Source: DATJMJ01 sp035503915
Lineage (GTDB): Bacteria > Actinomycetota > Acidimicrobiia > Acidimicrobiales > Palsa-688
DNA length: 64,000 nt
NCBI GenBank assembly: GCA_035503915.1
Contig: DATJSU010000037.1
Span: 186,001 to 250,000 of the forward strand
Reading direction: 5' to 3'
The notes under the pieces are model-generated. The model saw only the letters and a list, made by a program, of their open reading frames with translations, searched no databases and was not told where the DNA came from. The position numbers and the translations under genes were made by a program. Of this stretch, positions 22,036 through 30,355 are shown one piece after another. How positions within the stretch are numbered: position 1 is the stretch's first letter; each line of letters begins with the position of its first letter.

Positions 22036-23376
22036 TTGACTGCTATGGGTGCTAATAGCGTCATTAAGCGCGCATTGACTGCGGTGCTGGGCTTCACCGT
22101 TGTGTTGGTGGCCAGCGCGCCCGCGGCGACCGCGTCTGTCACGGTGCGGACCAGGCTGGACGGTCCGTTGCAGGCGGCGCGGGCCCGAACTGGTTATTGG
22201 CTCGTCACGCGCGACGGCGGTGTGGCTTCGGGGGGAGGTGCTCCCGACCTCGGCGGCCTTGCCCGCTCGGTTCGTCTGGACGGGCCGGTTGTCGGCATGT
22301 CGGCGAGCCCCGACGGCAAAGGCTATTGGCTCGCTTCTTCCAGTGGGGCCGTTTACAGCTTTGGGGACGCGAAGTTCTATGGCTCTCGCACCCCGGCGGG
22401 GGCTCTTGGCGAACCTGGGCAGGTCGTGGGCATCGCCGCGACAAGCGACGGGCGGGGCTACTGGCTTGCTTCCAGCAACGGGGGGGTGTACAGCTTCGGC
22501 GACGCCCACTTTTTCGGCTCGCTCAAAGGCGGGGTGGGCATTGTCGCAATTGCGGCGGTACCCGGAGGTGGCGGCTACTGGTTGGTTTCCGCGTCGGGCC
22601 GGGTGTTTTGCTTTGGGGACGCCACTTATCACGGTTCGGCCCCAGCTTTGGGCGAGGTTGTCGGTTTCGCCGCGACTTCCGATGCGAAAGGCTATTTCTT
22701 GGCCACCGCCAATGGATCTGTCCTTTCTTTCGGGGACGCGCGCTCTTTTGGTTCTGCTGAAGGAGCAGGCTTGCTGTCATCGTTCATCGGCATTGCCGCG
22801 GGGCACGCTGACGACGGTTACTGGGTCGCCAACAGCCAGGGCACGACCTATGGCTTCGGCGCGGCGCTTGCAACGAGCGCCAGCAATTTGGCCCGTGGTG
22901 CCGTCGCGATCGTCGCCGACCCGGCTGCTGTCATGGTGCGCCCAGCGGTTGCAGCCTCGCCGGGTGTACCTCTGCGGGGCTTGCGTGACGGCACTGTCCT
23001 CCTACCTGGGCAAAGTGGAGGCTTAGCTGTGCAATTTGCCCTGGCCCAGGTCGGCAAACCGTACATTTGGGGTGGCACAGGGCCTTACGGCTACGACTGC
23101 TCGGGGTTGGCATTGGCTTCCTGGGCAGCGGCAGGGGTCCTCTTGCCGCGTACCGCGGCAGGCCAATATTGGGCGGGCACTCACGTGCCCATCAGTCAAG
23201 TGGAGCCGGGCGACTTGATTTTTTGGGCGAGCGACCCGAGTGACCCGGCAACGATCTACCATGTCGCGATCTCACTTGGTGGTACCAGCACGGTGCAGGC
23301 GACCCATAGCGGCTCTTATGTTCAAGTGATGAACTTATGGCCTGATGGGCTTGTGCCACTTGCCACGGCCCCCTAA
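22036..23376 (+). CDS. Exported NlpC/P60 endopeptidase with N-terminal GYWL repeats
   Basis: 446 residues from TTG 22036 (ATG 22045 possible). The signal peptide is 'ALTAVLGFTVVLVASAPAATAS'. About six propeller-type repeats (GYWL...FGDA..YGS) fill residues 45-320. A C-terminal NlpC/P60 domain of about 120 residues has the catalytic Cys in 'YDCSGLALASW' and the catalytic His in 'IYHVAISLG'; 'GKPYIWGGTGPYGYDCSG' is the family entry. It should hydrolyse the peptidoglycan stem peptide (D-Glu-mDAP bond). Module order is reversed relative to the S8 and SpoIID proteins: repeats first, enzyme last. The long structured leader suggests dedicated regulation. Confidence 0.93.
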   Translation: MTAMGANSVIKRALTAVLGFTVVLVASAPAATASVTVRTRLDGPLQAARARTGYWLVTRDGGVASGGGAPDLGGLARSVRLDGPVVGMSASPDGKGYWLASSSGAVYSFGDAKFYGSRTPAGALGEPGQVVGIAATSDGRGYWLASSNGGVYSFGDAHFFGSLKGGVGIVAIAAVPGGGGYWLVSASGRVFCFGDATYHGSAPALGEVVGFAATSDAKGYFLATANGSVLSFGDARSFGSAEGAGLLSSFIGIAAGHADDGYWVANSQGTTYGFGAALATSASNLARGAVAIVADPAAVMVRPAVAASPGVPLRGLRDGTVLLPGQSGGLAVQFALAQVGKPYIWGGTGPYGYDCSGLALASWAAAGVLLPRTAAGQYWAGTHVPISQVEPGDLIFWASDPSDPATIYHVAISLGGTSTVQATHSGSYVQVMNLWPDGLVPLATAP

Positions 23377-23386
23377 GGCTTTTTGC

Positions 23387-24154
23387 CTACCACTGCCCGC
23401 GCTTCTCGAGGACCGCTTTGAGCACGCTCGGGCGGTCGGTCATTATGCCGTCGACCCCCAAGTCCAGCAATTGTTCCATGTCCACGGCGTCGTTGATCGT
23501 CCAGACGTGGACCGGGAGGCCTTTTCGGTGGCAGGACGAGACAAAGCGTGAGTCAACGATGCGGGCGCCACCGCGCCGGGGAGGGACTTGGGCCGCGTCC
23601 ACACGAGCGAGGGAGCCAAGGATGGGGGCAAATTTCGCTCCAACCAATGCCGCCACCGCCCAGCGGCCTGCGCCGATAGCGATCTCAGGCCCGAAAGCCT
23701 TGCGTAACATGCGGGAACGGCTCCCCGAAAATGCGGCGACAAGCACGCGTTGGGCGCTGCGCGTGCGCCTCAGGGCTTCGATGACGGGCTCGATGGCGGC
23801 GCTCTCTTTTACGTCGATGTTCCAACAAATCTCCGGCCAAGCACCAAGGAGGTCCTCGAGGCTCGGGATACTGCTCCCGGCGCGGAGCGGGAGGCACTTC
23901 AGCTGGTCCCAGGTCATCCTACGCACTTGTCCCCTCGTGGCAGCGACCCGGTCGAGCCGGGGGTCGTGCATAGCGACCGCCGTCCCATCCGCGCTCGCTC
24001 TCACATCGGTTTCCATGTAGCGGAACCCGAGGCTGATGGCGTGCTCGAACGCCGCCCATGTGTTCTCGGGGGCCTCTCCTGCCCCTCCGCGGTGGGCGAA
24101 CGCCAAAGGAGCCGAAGCCCGAAGGAAACTCGAAGCGGTGGCCACCGCGCCCAA
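23387..24154 (-). CDS. Glycerophosphodiester phosphodiesterase
   Basis: About 255 residues. It hydrolyses glycerophosphodiesters to glycerol-3-phosphate and an alcohol (GDPD TIM barrel). 'FAHRGGAGEAPENTWAAFEHAI' carries the catalytic His and the Asn/Glu pair; 'YMETDVRASADG' and 'MHDPRLDR' carry the metal ligands and second His; 'HVWTIND' lies near the C-terminus. The frame is open to 24439, but homologues begin 5-20 residues before 'AHRGG', and the extra part overlaps the divergent FHA gene. TTG 24154, GTG 24145 or GTG 24190 are all possible starts. No signal peptide is obvious. It converges on the NlpC gene with 10 nt between stops. Confidence 0.88.
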   Translation of the reverse strand: MGAVATASSFLRASAPLAFAHRGGAGEAPENTWAAFEHAISLGFRYMETDVRASADGTAVAMHDPRLDRVAATRGQVRRMTWDQLKCLPLRAGSSIPSLEDLLGAWPEICWNIDVKESAAIEPVIEALRRTRSAQRVLVAAFSGSRSRMLRKAFGPEIAIGAGRWAVAALVGAKFAPILGSLARVDAAQVPPRRGGARIVDSRFVSSCHRKGLPVHVWTINDAVDMEQLLDLGVDGIMTDRPSVLKAVLEKRGQW

Positions 24155-24213
24155 AGTACTGGTGGGACTGCAGGCTACGCGCGCGACCACGGCTGAGCGC
24201 GGTACCTTTGGCC

Positions 24214-25401
24214 GTGGCCAGTATCGAAATTTCCGGAGCGCGATTGGTCCCGGCACCCGGCACGCGAGGTTGGCTGGGCCGGCTTCGGGGTGCAATCGTG
24301 TGGCTCCCTCAAGGAGACGGGCTCTCATTGGTCGACGAATGTTGCGCAGCGGCAAACTCGTCGGACCTCGTCGCCCGGGTAGCTTCTGCCTTGGCCGCGA
24401 GCTCGGAACCTTGGCCTCCCTTTGCGATCGTCGCGGCAAGGGGCGCTGACATCGTTGTTGTCGTGCACGGGCCGGTAGAAGTCACGGCCGTGCACGAGGG
24501 CGGCGAAGCCCGCCTGTACGGGGGTGACGAGGTCGGTTCGTGGCTCAACAGGCTGATGCGCGGCTCGTTGCGGGTGAGCGCGGGCGGGGCTGTTAGCGAA
24601 GACGACCCAGCTGACCTGCGAGAAGGGCTCATCCGTGCGGACGGTTTCCTGCTCACTGCTCCGCGAGGAGATCTGCCTTCGGCAAACGCCCGGGCGGCGG
24701 CCTCGTCTACGACGACAGACGCTGGGAGCGAAGTAGCAGCCGCGTCCGGCTCGGACGCCCTCGAAGCAGCCGACGGCTCTGGCGAGGCGGCCCCTGAGCT
24801 AGAGAGCCAGGCAGCGCCCGCAGGGGACGCCGCCTCGGAGGCAGGGGCGACCGGGGTTGCCCCCGGTGGCACCCCGTCGTCTTGGGCCGAGGTCAGCACG
24901 GTCGACGTCGATGCCCAGGGCCCCACGGTCGTAGAGCGGCCAAACCCCGACGCGGACATTGCCGCGGACCTCACAGTGGCGGAGCGGCTCGGCGAGGGAG
25001 CTTTTGTTGTCGAGGGCGGTCTTGTTGCCGAAGGCGCTCAGGTGCCGGTCTTAGGTCGTTTGACCTGGGATAACGGGGAGGTCCACCAGCTTATGGGCGC
25101 AGTCCTTGTCGGCCGGGACGTGAGCGGCGACCCCGCGGTGATGGCGGGACAGCTGGTCCCCCTGGTGCCGAGCGGGCAAAACGACAGCATGTCGCGGGTC
25201 CACGCGGAGCTGCGGCCGCGCAACGACGAGCTGGTGGTCCTCGACCGCGGCTCGACGAACGGCACCTTCGTGTGGGACGAAGCGAGCCGTGCCTGGCAGA
25301 GGCTCACGACCGGGGAGCCCCGGTCGGTGACGCCCGGGTCGGTCCTCGCGTTCGGCGAGCGGACAGCGACGTTTCAAGCCGTCCCCGCCCCTGTCTCGTA
25401 A
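24214..25401 (+). CDS. FHA-domain protein
   Basis: 395 residues from GTG 24214 (TTG 24208 possible). A C-terminal FHA phosphothreonine-binding domain lies at about residues 290-390: 'VLVGRDVSG', 'DSMSRVHAEL', 'LDRGSTNGTFVWD'. The conserved Arg, Ser and His of the phosphopeptide pocket are present. The N-terminal 120 residues have no recognised domain. They are joined through an Ala/Ser/Glu-rich linker of about 100 residues with low complexity. A short 'RLTWDNGEVHQL' strand region precedes the FHA domain. Similar architectures occur in actinobacterial Ser/Thr kinase substrates. It lies upstream of sigR by about 100 nt, suggesting a signalling connection, which is unproven. Confidence 0.85.
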   Translation: MASIEISGARLVPAPGTRGWLGRLRGAIVWLPQGDGLSLVDECCAAANSSDLVARVASALAASSEPWPPFAIVAARGADIVVVVHGPVEVTAVHEGGEARLYGGDEVGSWLNRLMRGSLRVSAGGAVSEDDPADLREGLIRADGFLLTAPRGDLPSANARAAASSTTTDAGSEVAAASGSDALEAADGSGEAAPELESQAAPAGDAASEAGATGVAPGGTPSSWAEVSTVDVDAQGPTVVERPNPDADIAADLTVAERLGEGAFVVEGGLVAEGAQVPVLGRLTWDNGEVHQLMGAVLVGRDVSGDPAVMAGQLVPLVPSGQNDSMSRVHAELRPRNDELVVLDRGSTNGTFVWDEASRAWQRLTTGEPRSVTPGSVLAFGERTATFQAVPAPVS

Positions 25402-25502
25402 CGGCCCTGTAGGGAGGCGTCGAGGTTATCTGTCGTGGCACTTGCTGAAGCTTGGCTGAATTGGGCCCCGGCGGTCACAGCGGGGTCGTAGGGTTTGGGG
25501 GT

Positions 25503-26078
25503 ATGGCTGACAAGGAGCGCTTCGCCGAGCAGGCGATGCCGTACATGAGCTCCTTGTACAGCGCGGCGCTCCGCATGACGCGCAACGCTGCTGACGCCGA
25601 GGACTTGGTGCAGGAGACCTACTTGAAAGCTTACCGAGCCTTCGCGTCGTTCCAGGAAGGCACCAACCTGAAATCATGGCTTTACAAGATCCTCACGAAC
25701 ACGTTCATCAACACCTACAGGTCCCGCAGGCGGCGCCCGACCGAGGTCGAGCTCGACGATGTGGAGGACCTCTACCTCTACCGCCGCCTGGGCGGGCCTG
25801 CAGCCACGTTGGGGCGGAGCGCCGAAGACCTCGTGCTCGACCAGTTCAGCGAGGCAGACGTGAAGGAGGCCGTCGAGTCTCTTCCCGAGCCTTTCCGTCT
25901 CGCGGTAGTGCTTGCCGACGTCGAAGGTTTTTCTTACAAGGAGATCGCCGAGATCCTCGACGTGCCCATCGGCACGGTCATGAGCCGGCTCCACCGGGGA
26001 AGAAGGGCGCTCCAAAAGGCGTTGCACGAGTATGCAGAGGAGCACAGGCTGTCTGCTCCGGCCGACGTAACAACTTAG
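25503..26078 (+). CDS. sigR: ECF RNA polymerase sigma factor, SigR/SigH type
   Basis: 191 residues from ATG 25503. Region 2 ('LYSAALRMTRNAADAEDLVQETYLKAYRAF') and region 4 ('LPEPFRLAVVLADVEGFSYKEIAEIL', 'VPIGTVMSRLHRGRRAL') match the thiol-oxidative-stress sigma factors SigR (Streptomyces) and SigH (Mycobacterium). 'SWLYKILTNTFINTYRSR' at the end of region 2 is characteristic. It directs transcription of thioredoxin and thiol-repair genes when its zinc anti-sigma factor is oxidised. The anti-sigma gene follows 21 nt downstream, which supports the assignment. A longer form from 25452 lacks family similarity. Confidence 0.93.
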   Translation: MADKERFAEQAMPYMSSLYSAALRMTRNAADAEDLVQETYLKAYRAFASFQEGTNLKSWLYKILTNTFINTYRSRRRRPTEVELDDVEDLYLYRRLGGPAATLGRSAEDLVLDQFSEADVKEAVESLPEPFRLAVVLADVEGFSYKEIAEILDVPIGTVMSRLHRGRRALQKALHEYAEEHRLSAPADVTT

Positions 26079-26099
26079 GTCGCACCTGAAGACGAGTAA

Positions 26100-26402
26100 G
26101 TGAAAATGCCAGATGAGCCGGTTTCCACTTCGAGGCAAGCCTCAGCGCGCCACGAGCGCCCGGTCGTCGACCCCTGTCAAGAAGCTATTGGTACTCTTTA
26201 CAGCTTCCTGGACGGGGAGCTGACAACCGACCGCCGGCGTCAGATCCAGCATCACCTGGACGAGTGCGGGCCCTGCTTGCAGGCCTTTGACTTCGAGGCG
26301 GAGCTGAAGGCTCTGATCGCTCGCAAGTGCCGGGAGGACGTCCCTGAGTCCCTCCGGCGGAAAGTGGCTGATGCGCTGCGAGCCGAAGATGTCCCGACGT
26401 GA
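26100..26402 (+). CDS. rsrA: Zinc-binding anti-sigma factor, RsrA type
   Basis: 100 residues from GTG 26100 (ATG 26106 in frame). It contains the ZAS motif H-x3-C-x2-C in 'HHLDECGPC' plus an upstream Cys in 'VDPCQEAIG'. Those are the zinc ligands and redox-switch residues of RsrA/RshA. 'LYSFLDGELT' is the conserved first helix. It should hold SigR inactive under reducing conditions and release it upon disulfide stress. Size and position directly after sigR are as expected. Confidence 0.93.
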   Translation: MKMPDEPVSTSRQASARHERPVVDPCQEAIGTLYSFLDGELTTDRRRQIQHHLDECGPCLQAFDFEAELKALIARKCREDVPESLRRKVADALRAEDVPT

Positions 26403-26440
26403 ATAGCGATGTGCGCTTTGGGGTAGATGGCCTTGCGTCC

Positions 26441-26467
26441 GGGAAGGAACTCGGCGTAGCCAGCGTT
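26441..26467 (+). promoter_or_regulatory. Possible SigR-type promoter
   Basis: GGGAAG (26441-26446), an 18-nt spacer and GTT (26465-26467) resemble the SigR/SigH consensus GGGAAT-N18-GTT with one mismatch at the last base of the -35. A transcript from here would start almost at the ATG of the small Cys/His protein. Chance occurrence cannot be excluded. Confidence 0.35.
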
Positions 26468-26477
26468 AGTGAGTGTC

Positions 26478-26666
26478 ATGAGCGAACGATCCTTGGGTGG
26501 GCAGATGCTGAGTGGTGGGGAGCGGCCGTCCAAGTCTTTCGGTCGCGACCGGACCTGCCGCCAGCCGGGTTGCAGTACAAAGCTCTCGATCTACAACAAC
26601 GGGAAGTATTGTTTCCAGCACGAGCCCATGGCGGTCCCGCGGACTCGCGGTCGCAAGATCGCATAG
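26478..26666 (+). CDS. Small Cys/His (zinc-ribbon-like) protein
   Basis: 62 residues from ATG 26478 (GTG 26469 in frame). The core is 'CRQPGCSTKLSIYNNGKYC' followed by 'FQH', giving a C-x4-C...C-x2-H pattern that should bind zinc or sense thiols. It also has a basic, proline-containing C-terminal tail. It is unrelated to known enzymes. It follows sigR-rsrA by about 75 nt and may be part of the thiol-stress response through the SigR-like promoter noted above. Codon bias matches neighbouring genes, supporting a real gene. Confidence 0.65.
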   Translation: MSERSLGGQMLSGGERPSKSFGRDRTCRQPGCSTKLSIYNNGKYCFQHEPMAVPRTRGRKIA

Positions 26667-26730
26667 GGCCGCGGGCTCCACGGGCCCGGACCAGTCGGCT
26701 GGCGGTCCTTGTCTGGGCTGGAGCCCCGCG

Positions 26731-27840
26731 ATGAGCGACCACATCGATAGCCCGATCTCTTGGGAGCTCGCTGAGCGGGTCGCAACGCGGATCGCGGCTC
26801 GCCAACCCTGGCTGCCACCGGGCCGTTTGGCTGTGCTGGAGGAAGACTTCATCGAGCTCACAGCCGAAGCCGAACAGCTCGTCGCCGAGGAAACCGGGCT
26901 TCATCCTTCGACCGGCCCCGCGCGCGCACGCGTCACTGACCGCCCAGGGTGGGCACAGGCGAACATCGCGTCTTTTCAGCGGCTCTTGCGCCCGCTGACC
27001 GAGAAGCTCGAGGCCGTGCTTTCCCGTCCCGCCCCCATGCTCGGGCCGCTGCCGATGCGAGTGCCTGCACAGATGAGCCGCAACATTGGTGGCGCGCAGC
27101 TTGGCCTTTTGCTCGGCTGGATGTCGACAAGGGTGCTCGGGCAGTACGACCAATTGCTGATCGAAGAGGAAGCGCCCGAGGAGCAAGATTTGGTCTATTA
27201 CGTGGGCCACAACGTGATCGAGCTCGAGGACCGCTTCGGGTTCCAGCCCCGCCAGTTCCGGTTGTGGATCGCGCTCCACGAGGTGACCCATCGGGCACAG
27301 TTCACCGGCGTGCCCTGGCTTAGGCCGCACTTTCTCAGCCTGGTGAGCTCGTTGATCGAGGGTGTCGACCCCGACCCGAGGAGGTTCCTGGAAGCGCTGA
27401 AAAGGGCGGTCGCCCAAGCTCGGGAGGGGAAGAACCCTCTCGACGAAGGCGGTCTTGTTGCCCTCCTTGCTTCGCCCGAGCAGCGCCAAGCGCTCGAACG
27501 GACCGGTGGGCTGATGAGCCTCCTCGAGGGCCACGGCGATGTCGTCATGAACCGCGTTGGAGAGGGCCGCATCCCGCAGGCGGAGCGTTTCGAGCAAGCT
27601 CTTCGCCAGCGCCGACAGAGGACGGGCGCGGCAAAGGTCGTGAGCTCGCTCGTTGGTCTTGAAGCCAAATTGAAGCAGTACGAGCAAGGCGAACGCTTTA
27701 TCAAGGCAGTCGAACAAGCGGGGGGTAGGGAGCTGTTCGACCGAGTCTGGGAAGGTCCCGAATGGTTGCCGTCGCTGCGCGAGATCCAGGATCCTTGGCG
27801 CTGGACCGAGCGGGCGGCGGGCCTCGGGCAAACCGCTTAG
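26731..27840 (+). CDS. Zinc-dependent metalloprotease-like protein (zincin_2 / DUF2342)
   Basis: 369 residues from ATG 26731. The HExxH zinc motif occurs as 'ALHEVTHRAQF' in the middle of the protein. 'RVPAQMSRNIGGAQLGLLLG' before it and 'LEGHGDVVMNRVGEGRIP' after it are family hallmarks of the zincin_2 group found across Actinobacteria, sometimes annotated as F420-biosynthesis associated. No signal peptide, so it is cytoplasmic. The substrate is unknown. It lies 64 nt after the small Cys/His gene on the same strand. Confidence 0.88.
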   Translation: MSDHIDSPISWELAERVATRIAARQPWLPPGRLAVLEEDFIELTAEAEQLVAEETGLHPSTGPARARVTDRPGWAQANIASFQRLLRPLTEKLEAVLSRPAPMLGPLPMRVPAQMSRNIGGAQLGLLLGWMSTRVLGQYDQLLIEEEAPEEQDLVYYVGHNVIELEDRFGFQPRQFRLWIALHEVTHRAQFTGVPWLRPHFLSLVSSLIEGVDPDPRRFLEALKRAVAQAREGKNPLDEGGLVALLASPEQRQALERTGGLMSLLEGHGDVVMNRVGEGRIPQAERFEQALRQRRQRTGAAKVVSSLVGLEAKLKQYEQGERFIKAVEQAGGRELFDRVWEGPEWLPSLREIQDPWRWTERAAGLGQTA

Positions 27841-27911
27841 GGGCCAGCGCAATAAGGTCTGCCGGTTGGCCTGCCAGGGCCATCGCCGCATTCCGGCCCT
27901 AGAGTCTTGCC

Positions 27912-28733
27912 TTGGTGGCGCGAGTGCTCGTAGTCGAGGATGAACCAGATCTGCGTGAGCTGCTGCGGGTCTGCTTGAGCTTCGCCGGCCACGAAGTTCG
28001 CGTCGCTGCGGACGGTTCGTGCGGGCTTCTTACCGCCAGGCAGTGGGCGCCCGAAGTCATCCTCTTGGACGTCATGATGCCCGTCCTTGACGGCTGGAGC
28101 GTCCTTTCGGCTCTCAAACAAGACCCGGCCACGACGGTTTCCCGGATCCCCGTCGTCATGCTGACGGCTCGCGCTGAAGACCTGGACCTGGTGCGGGGGA
28201 GCATCGAAGGAGCCGTTGGCTACCTGACGAAACCCTTTTCCATACAGGAGGTGCGCGCGGAGGTGGCCAAAGCGCTCGCCGGCAAGCCCGAGCCCGAGCA
28301 GAGGCGTGCCGCTCAACAGGCGGCACTGGTCCACCTCGCGAGGTTGGAGCGAGGCACAGCCCTCGCGCCGCTCCCCGTCGCGCGTCCCCATATGAGCCGG
28401 CTCGAACCGGTCACCGGCGCGCAAAGCCAGGGCGGACGGCATGGTCTAGGAGCTCAGGAAGCGTTGGAGGCGTGGCCGCGATGGCTCGACCTCGGGCTCT
28501 TGACGAAGAGGGACCGGGAGATCCTCGAAACAAGCGTTATGTCTAGGACCCTTTCGGAAGCGCGGCACCGCCTCGGTGTGAGCCGCAGCTACGTTTACGC
28601 CCGCCTGCGGCACATGGCGAGCAAGCTCGAGTTTGAAAGTGGCCCCGCTTTGGTGCAGGCGTTGAAGCTTTCGAGCGCGCACGGACCTCGGGCGGCGGGC
28701 ACGATTGGCTCGCGGGCCGAAAGTTCGCTCTAG
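27912..28733 (+). CDS. Response regulator with C-terminal helix-turn-helix
   Basis: 273 residues from TTG 27912 (GTG 27915 is equally possible). The receiver domain (residues 4-120) has the acidic pocket at D10/E11, the phosphoacceptor D53 in 'ILLDVMMPVLDG', the Thr of 'VVMLTARAE' and the Lys of 'GYLTKPFS'. A linker of about 70 residues leads to 'LLTKRDREILETSVMSRTLSEARHRL', a LuxR-like wHTH or HTH in which 'VSRSYVYARLRHMASKL' is the likely recognition region. No histidine kinase is adjacent, so it is an orphan in this window. Transcription is in the same direction as its neighbours. Confidence 0.88.
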   Translation: MVARVLVVEDEPDLRELLRVCLSFAGHEVRVAADGSCGLLTARQWAPEVILLDVMMPVLDGWSVLSALKQDPATTVSRIPVVMLTARAEDLDLVRGSIEGAVGYLTKPFSIQEVRAEVAKALAGKPEPEQRRAAQQAALVHLARLERGTALAPLPVARPHMSRLEPVTGAQSQGGRHGLGAQEALEAWPRWLDLGLLTKRDREILETSVMSRTLSEARHRLGVSRSYVYARLRHMASKLEFESGPALVQALKLSSAHGPRAAGTIGSRAESSL

Positions 28734-28759
28734 GAACGTGGAGTGGGTCTAGCCCGCTG

Positions 28760-29689
28760 GTGACCCTCCTCCCCAGATCTGCCGCGGCATGCTGGCCGGA
28801 AGACACGCCGGTACTGCTGGAGCGCTGCAATTTCCCGCCTCGCGGCTCCTCGGTAGTCTGCGCTGTTTCGGGCGGCGCTGACTCGCTCGCGATGCTCGCG
28901 CTCGCCCGGGCCGCTGGCTGTCAGGCGTTGGCGCTGCACATCGACCATGGCCTGCGCCCGGGTAGCCGAACCGAAGCAGCCATCGTCGAGGAAGCGGCGC
29001 GTGAGCTCGGTGCCGCCTTCCAGCGCGAAGCAGTTGTCGTAGGCGACGGCCCTGATTTGGAGGCTCGTGCGCGCGCCGCTCGCTATGACGCGCTCCCTGC
29101 GGGTGCTCTTGTCGGCCACACAGCCGACGACCAGGCCGAGACACTCCTGCTCAACCTCTTGCGGGGCTGCGGCCTCGACGGGCTCGCGGGGATGCGGAGC
29201 GAGGGGGGCGGCCGGCGCGGGGTGTTGAGACCGATCCTCGCGCTGCGCAGGTCCGAGACCGCCGCTTTCGTGGCGGCGCTCGGCCTGAGAGTGGTCAAGG
29301 ACCCAAGCAACAACGAGCTGCGCTTTCGGCGCAACCAGGTCCGCCACGAGGTCTTGCCCCTGCTGGCAGCCGTCGGCGCTCGAGACCCTGTGCCCGTGCT
29401 CTCGCGTACCGCGGCCCTGCTCGCTGAGGACGCCGAGCTCCTCGCTTCGTGGGCGGAGGAGCTGGACCCCACTGACGTCAAGGTGCTGCGCTCAGTGCCC
29501 AAGCCGCTCGCGGCGCGCGCCCTCAGGCGATGGATCAGGGGTGAGGAAGGCCCCGAGCACTACCCTCCGTCGCGTGACGAGCTCGAGAGGGCCTGGCGGG
29601 TCGTCACCGGCGAGGCGAGAGCCTGCGAGCTTTCCGGTGGCCGGCGCCTCAGCCGCAAGGGCGGGCGGCTCAGTTTGAAGCCGGGCTAG
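28760..29689 (+). CDS. tilS: tRNA(Ile)-lysidine synthase
   Basis: 309 residues from GTG 28760. The PP-loop ATP pyrophosphatase motif is 'AVSGGADSLAML' (SGGADS at residues 37-42). 'HIDHGLRPGSR', 'GHTADDQAETLLLNLLRG' and 'RRNQVRHEVLPLL' complete the TilS core. The enzyme modifies C34 of the AUA-reading tRNA-Ile with lysine and is essential in most bacteria. It is of the short type with a reduced C-terminal domain. It leads the tilS-hpt-folE series. Confidence 0.95.
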   Translation: MTLLPRSAAACWPEDTPVLLERCNFPPRGSSVVCAVSGGADSLAMLALARAAGCQALALHIDHGLRPGSRTEAAIVEEAARELGAAFQREAVVVGDGPDLEARARAARYDALPAGALVGHTADDQAETLLLNLLRGCGLDGLAGMRSEGGGRRGVLRPILALRRSETAAFVAALGLRVVKDPSNNELRFRRNQVRHEVLPLLAAVGARDPVPVLSRTAALLAEDAELLASWAEELDPTDVKVLRSVPKPLAARALRRWIRGEEGPEHYPPSRDELERAWRVVTGEARACELSGGRRLSRKGGRLSLKPG

Positions 29690-29734
29690 TGCTCCCTCGG
29701 ACGTTGCCCGTCGTGGCACTAGGTTGGCAGTTCC

Positions 29735-30355
29735 GTGAGTGTCCTGCCAGAGCCTGACGAAAGCACCCTGACGGGCGTCCCGCCCCATTTACTTGCTTTC
29801 GAGCAAGCATGGGCTGACGACGACCCGCGCCTTGGGGAGATCGTGGTCTCGGAGGAACAGATCCGGCGCCGGACAGCTGAGCTCGGCGCTCAGATCACCG
29901 AGGACTACGAGGGCCGTACGCCATTGCTAGTGGGTGTCCTCAAGGGAGCCTTTGTTTTCATGAGCGACCTCGCGCGAGCGGTCCAGCTCCCGGTGGAGGT
30001 GGACTTCATGGCCGTCGCTTCCTATGGCAGCAGCACGCGAACAAGCGGAGTCGTGCGGATCGTGAAGGACCTCGACACGGACCTGGCCGGTCGGCACGTC
30101 CTGGTCGTTGAGGACATCATTGATTCGGGGTTGACCTTGGCTTTCCTGCTCCGCAACCTGGCCGCAAGGCACCCTGCGAGCCTTGCTGTCTGTGCCCTCT
30201 TGGCGAAGGACCTCGCCGTACCCGGCCCCGAGCTCGCGTACGTCGGTTTCCGGATCCCCCCCGATTTCGTGGTTGGTTATGGCTTGGACATCGCCGAGCG
30301 GTACCGCAACCTGTCGTGCGTAAGGCGGTACGCGGGCGAGGCGCCCCCGCTGTGA
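29735..30355 (+). CDS. hpt: Hypoxanthine phosphoribosyltransferase
   Basis: 206 residues from GTG 29735. Type I PRTase with PRPP motif 'VLVVEDIIDSGLTL' (about residues 121-134), 'GVLKGAFVFMSDL' and 'VDFMAVASYGSSTRTSG'. It salvages hypoxanthine/guanine to IMP/GMP. About 25 extra residues precede the usual start. The tilS-hpt adjacency is conserved in bacteria. Normally ftsH follows hpt, but here folE directly overlaps its stop (GTGA). Confidence 0.95.
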   Translation: MSVLPEPDESTLTGVPPHLLAFEQAWADDDPRLGEIVVSEEQIRRRTAELGAQITEDYEGRTPLLVGVLKGAFVFMSDLARAVQLPVEVDFMAVASYGSSTRTSGVVRIVKDLDTDLAGRHVLVVEDIIDSGLTLAFLLRNLAARHPASLAVCALLAKDLAVPGPELAYVGFRIPPDFVVGYGLDIAERYRNLSCVRRYAGEAPPL

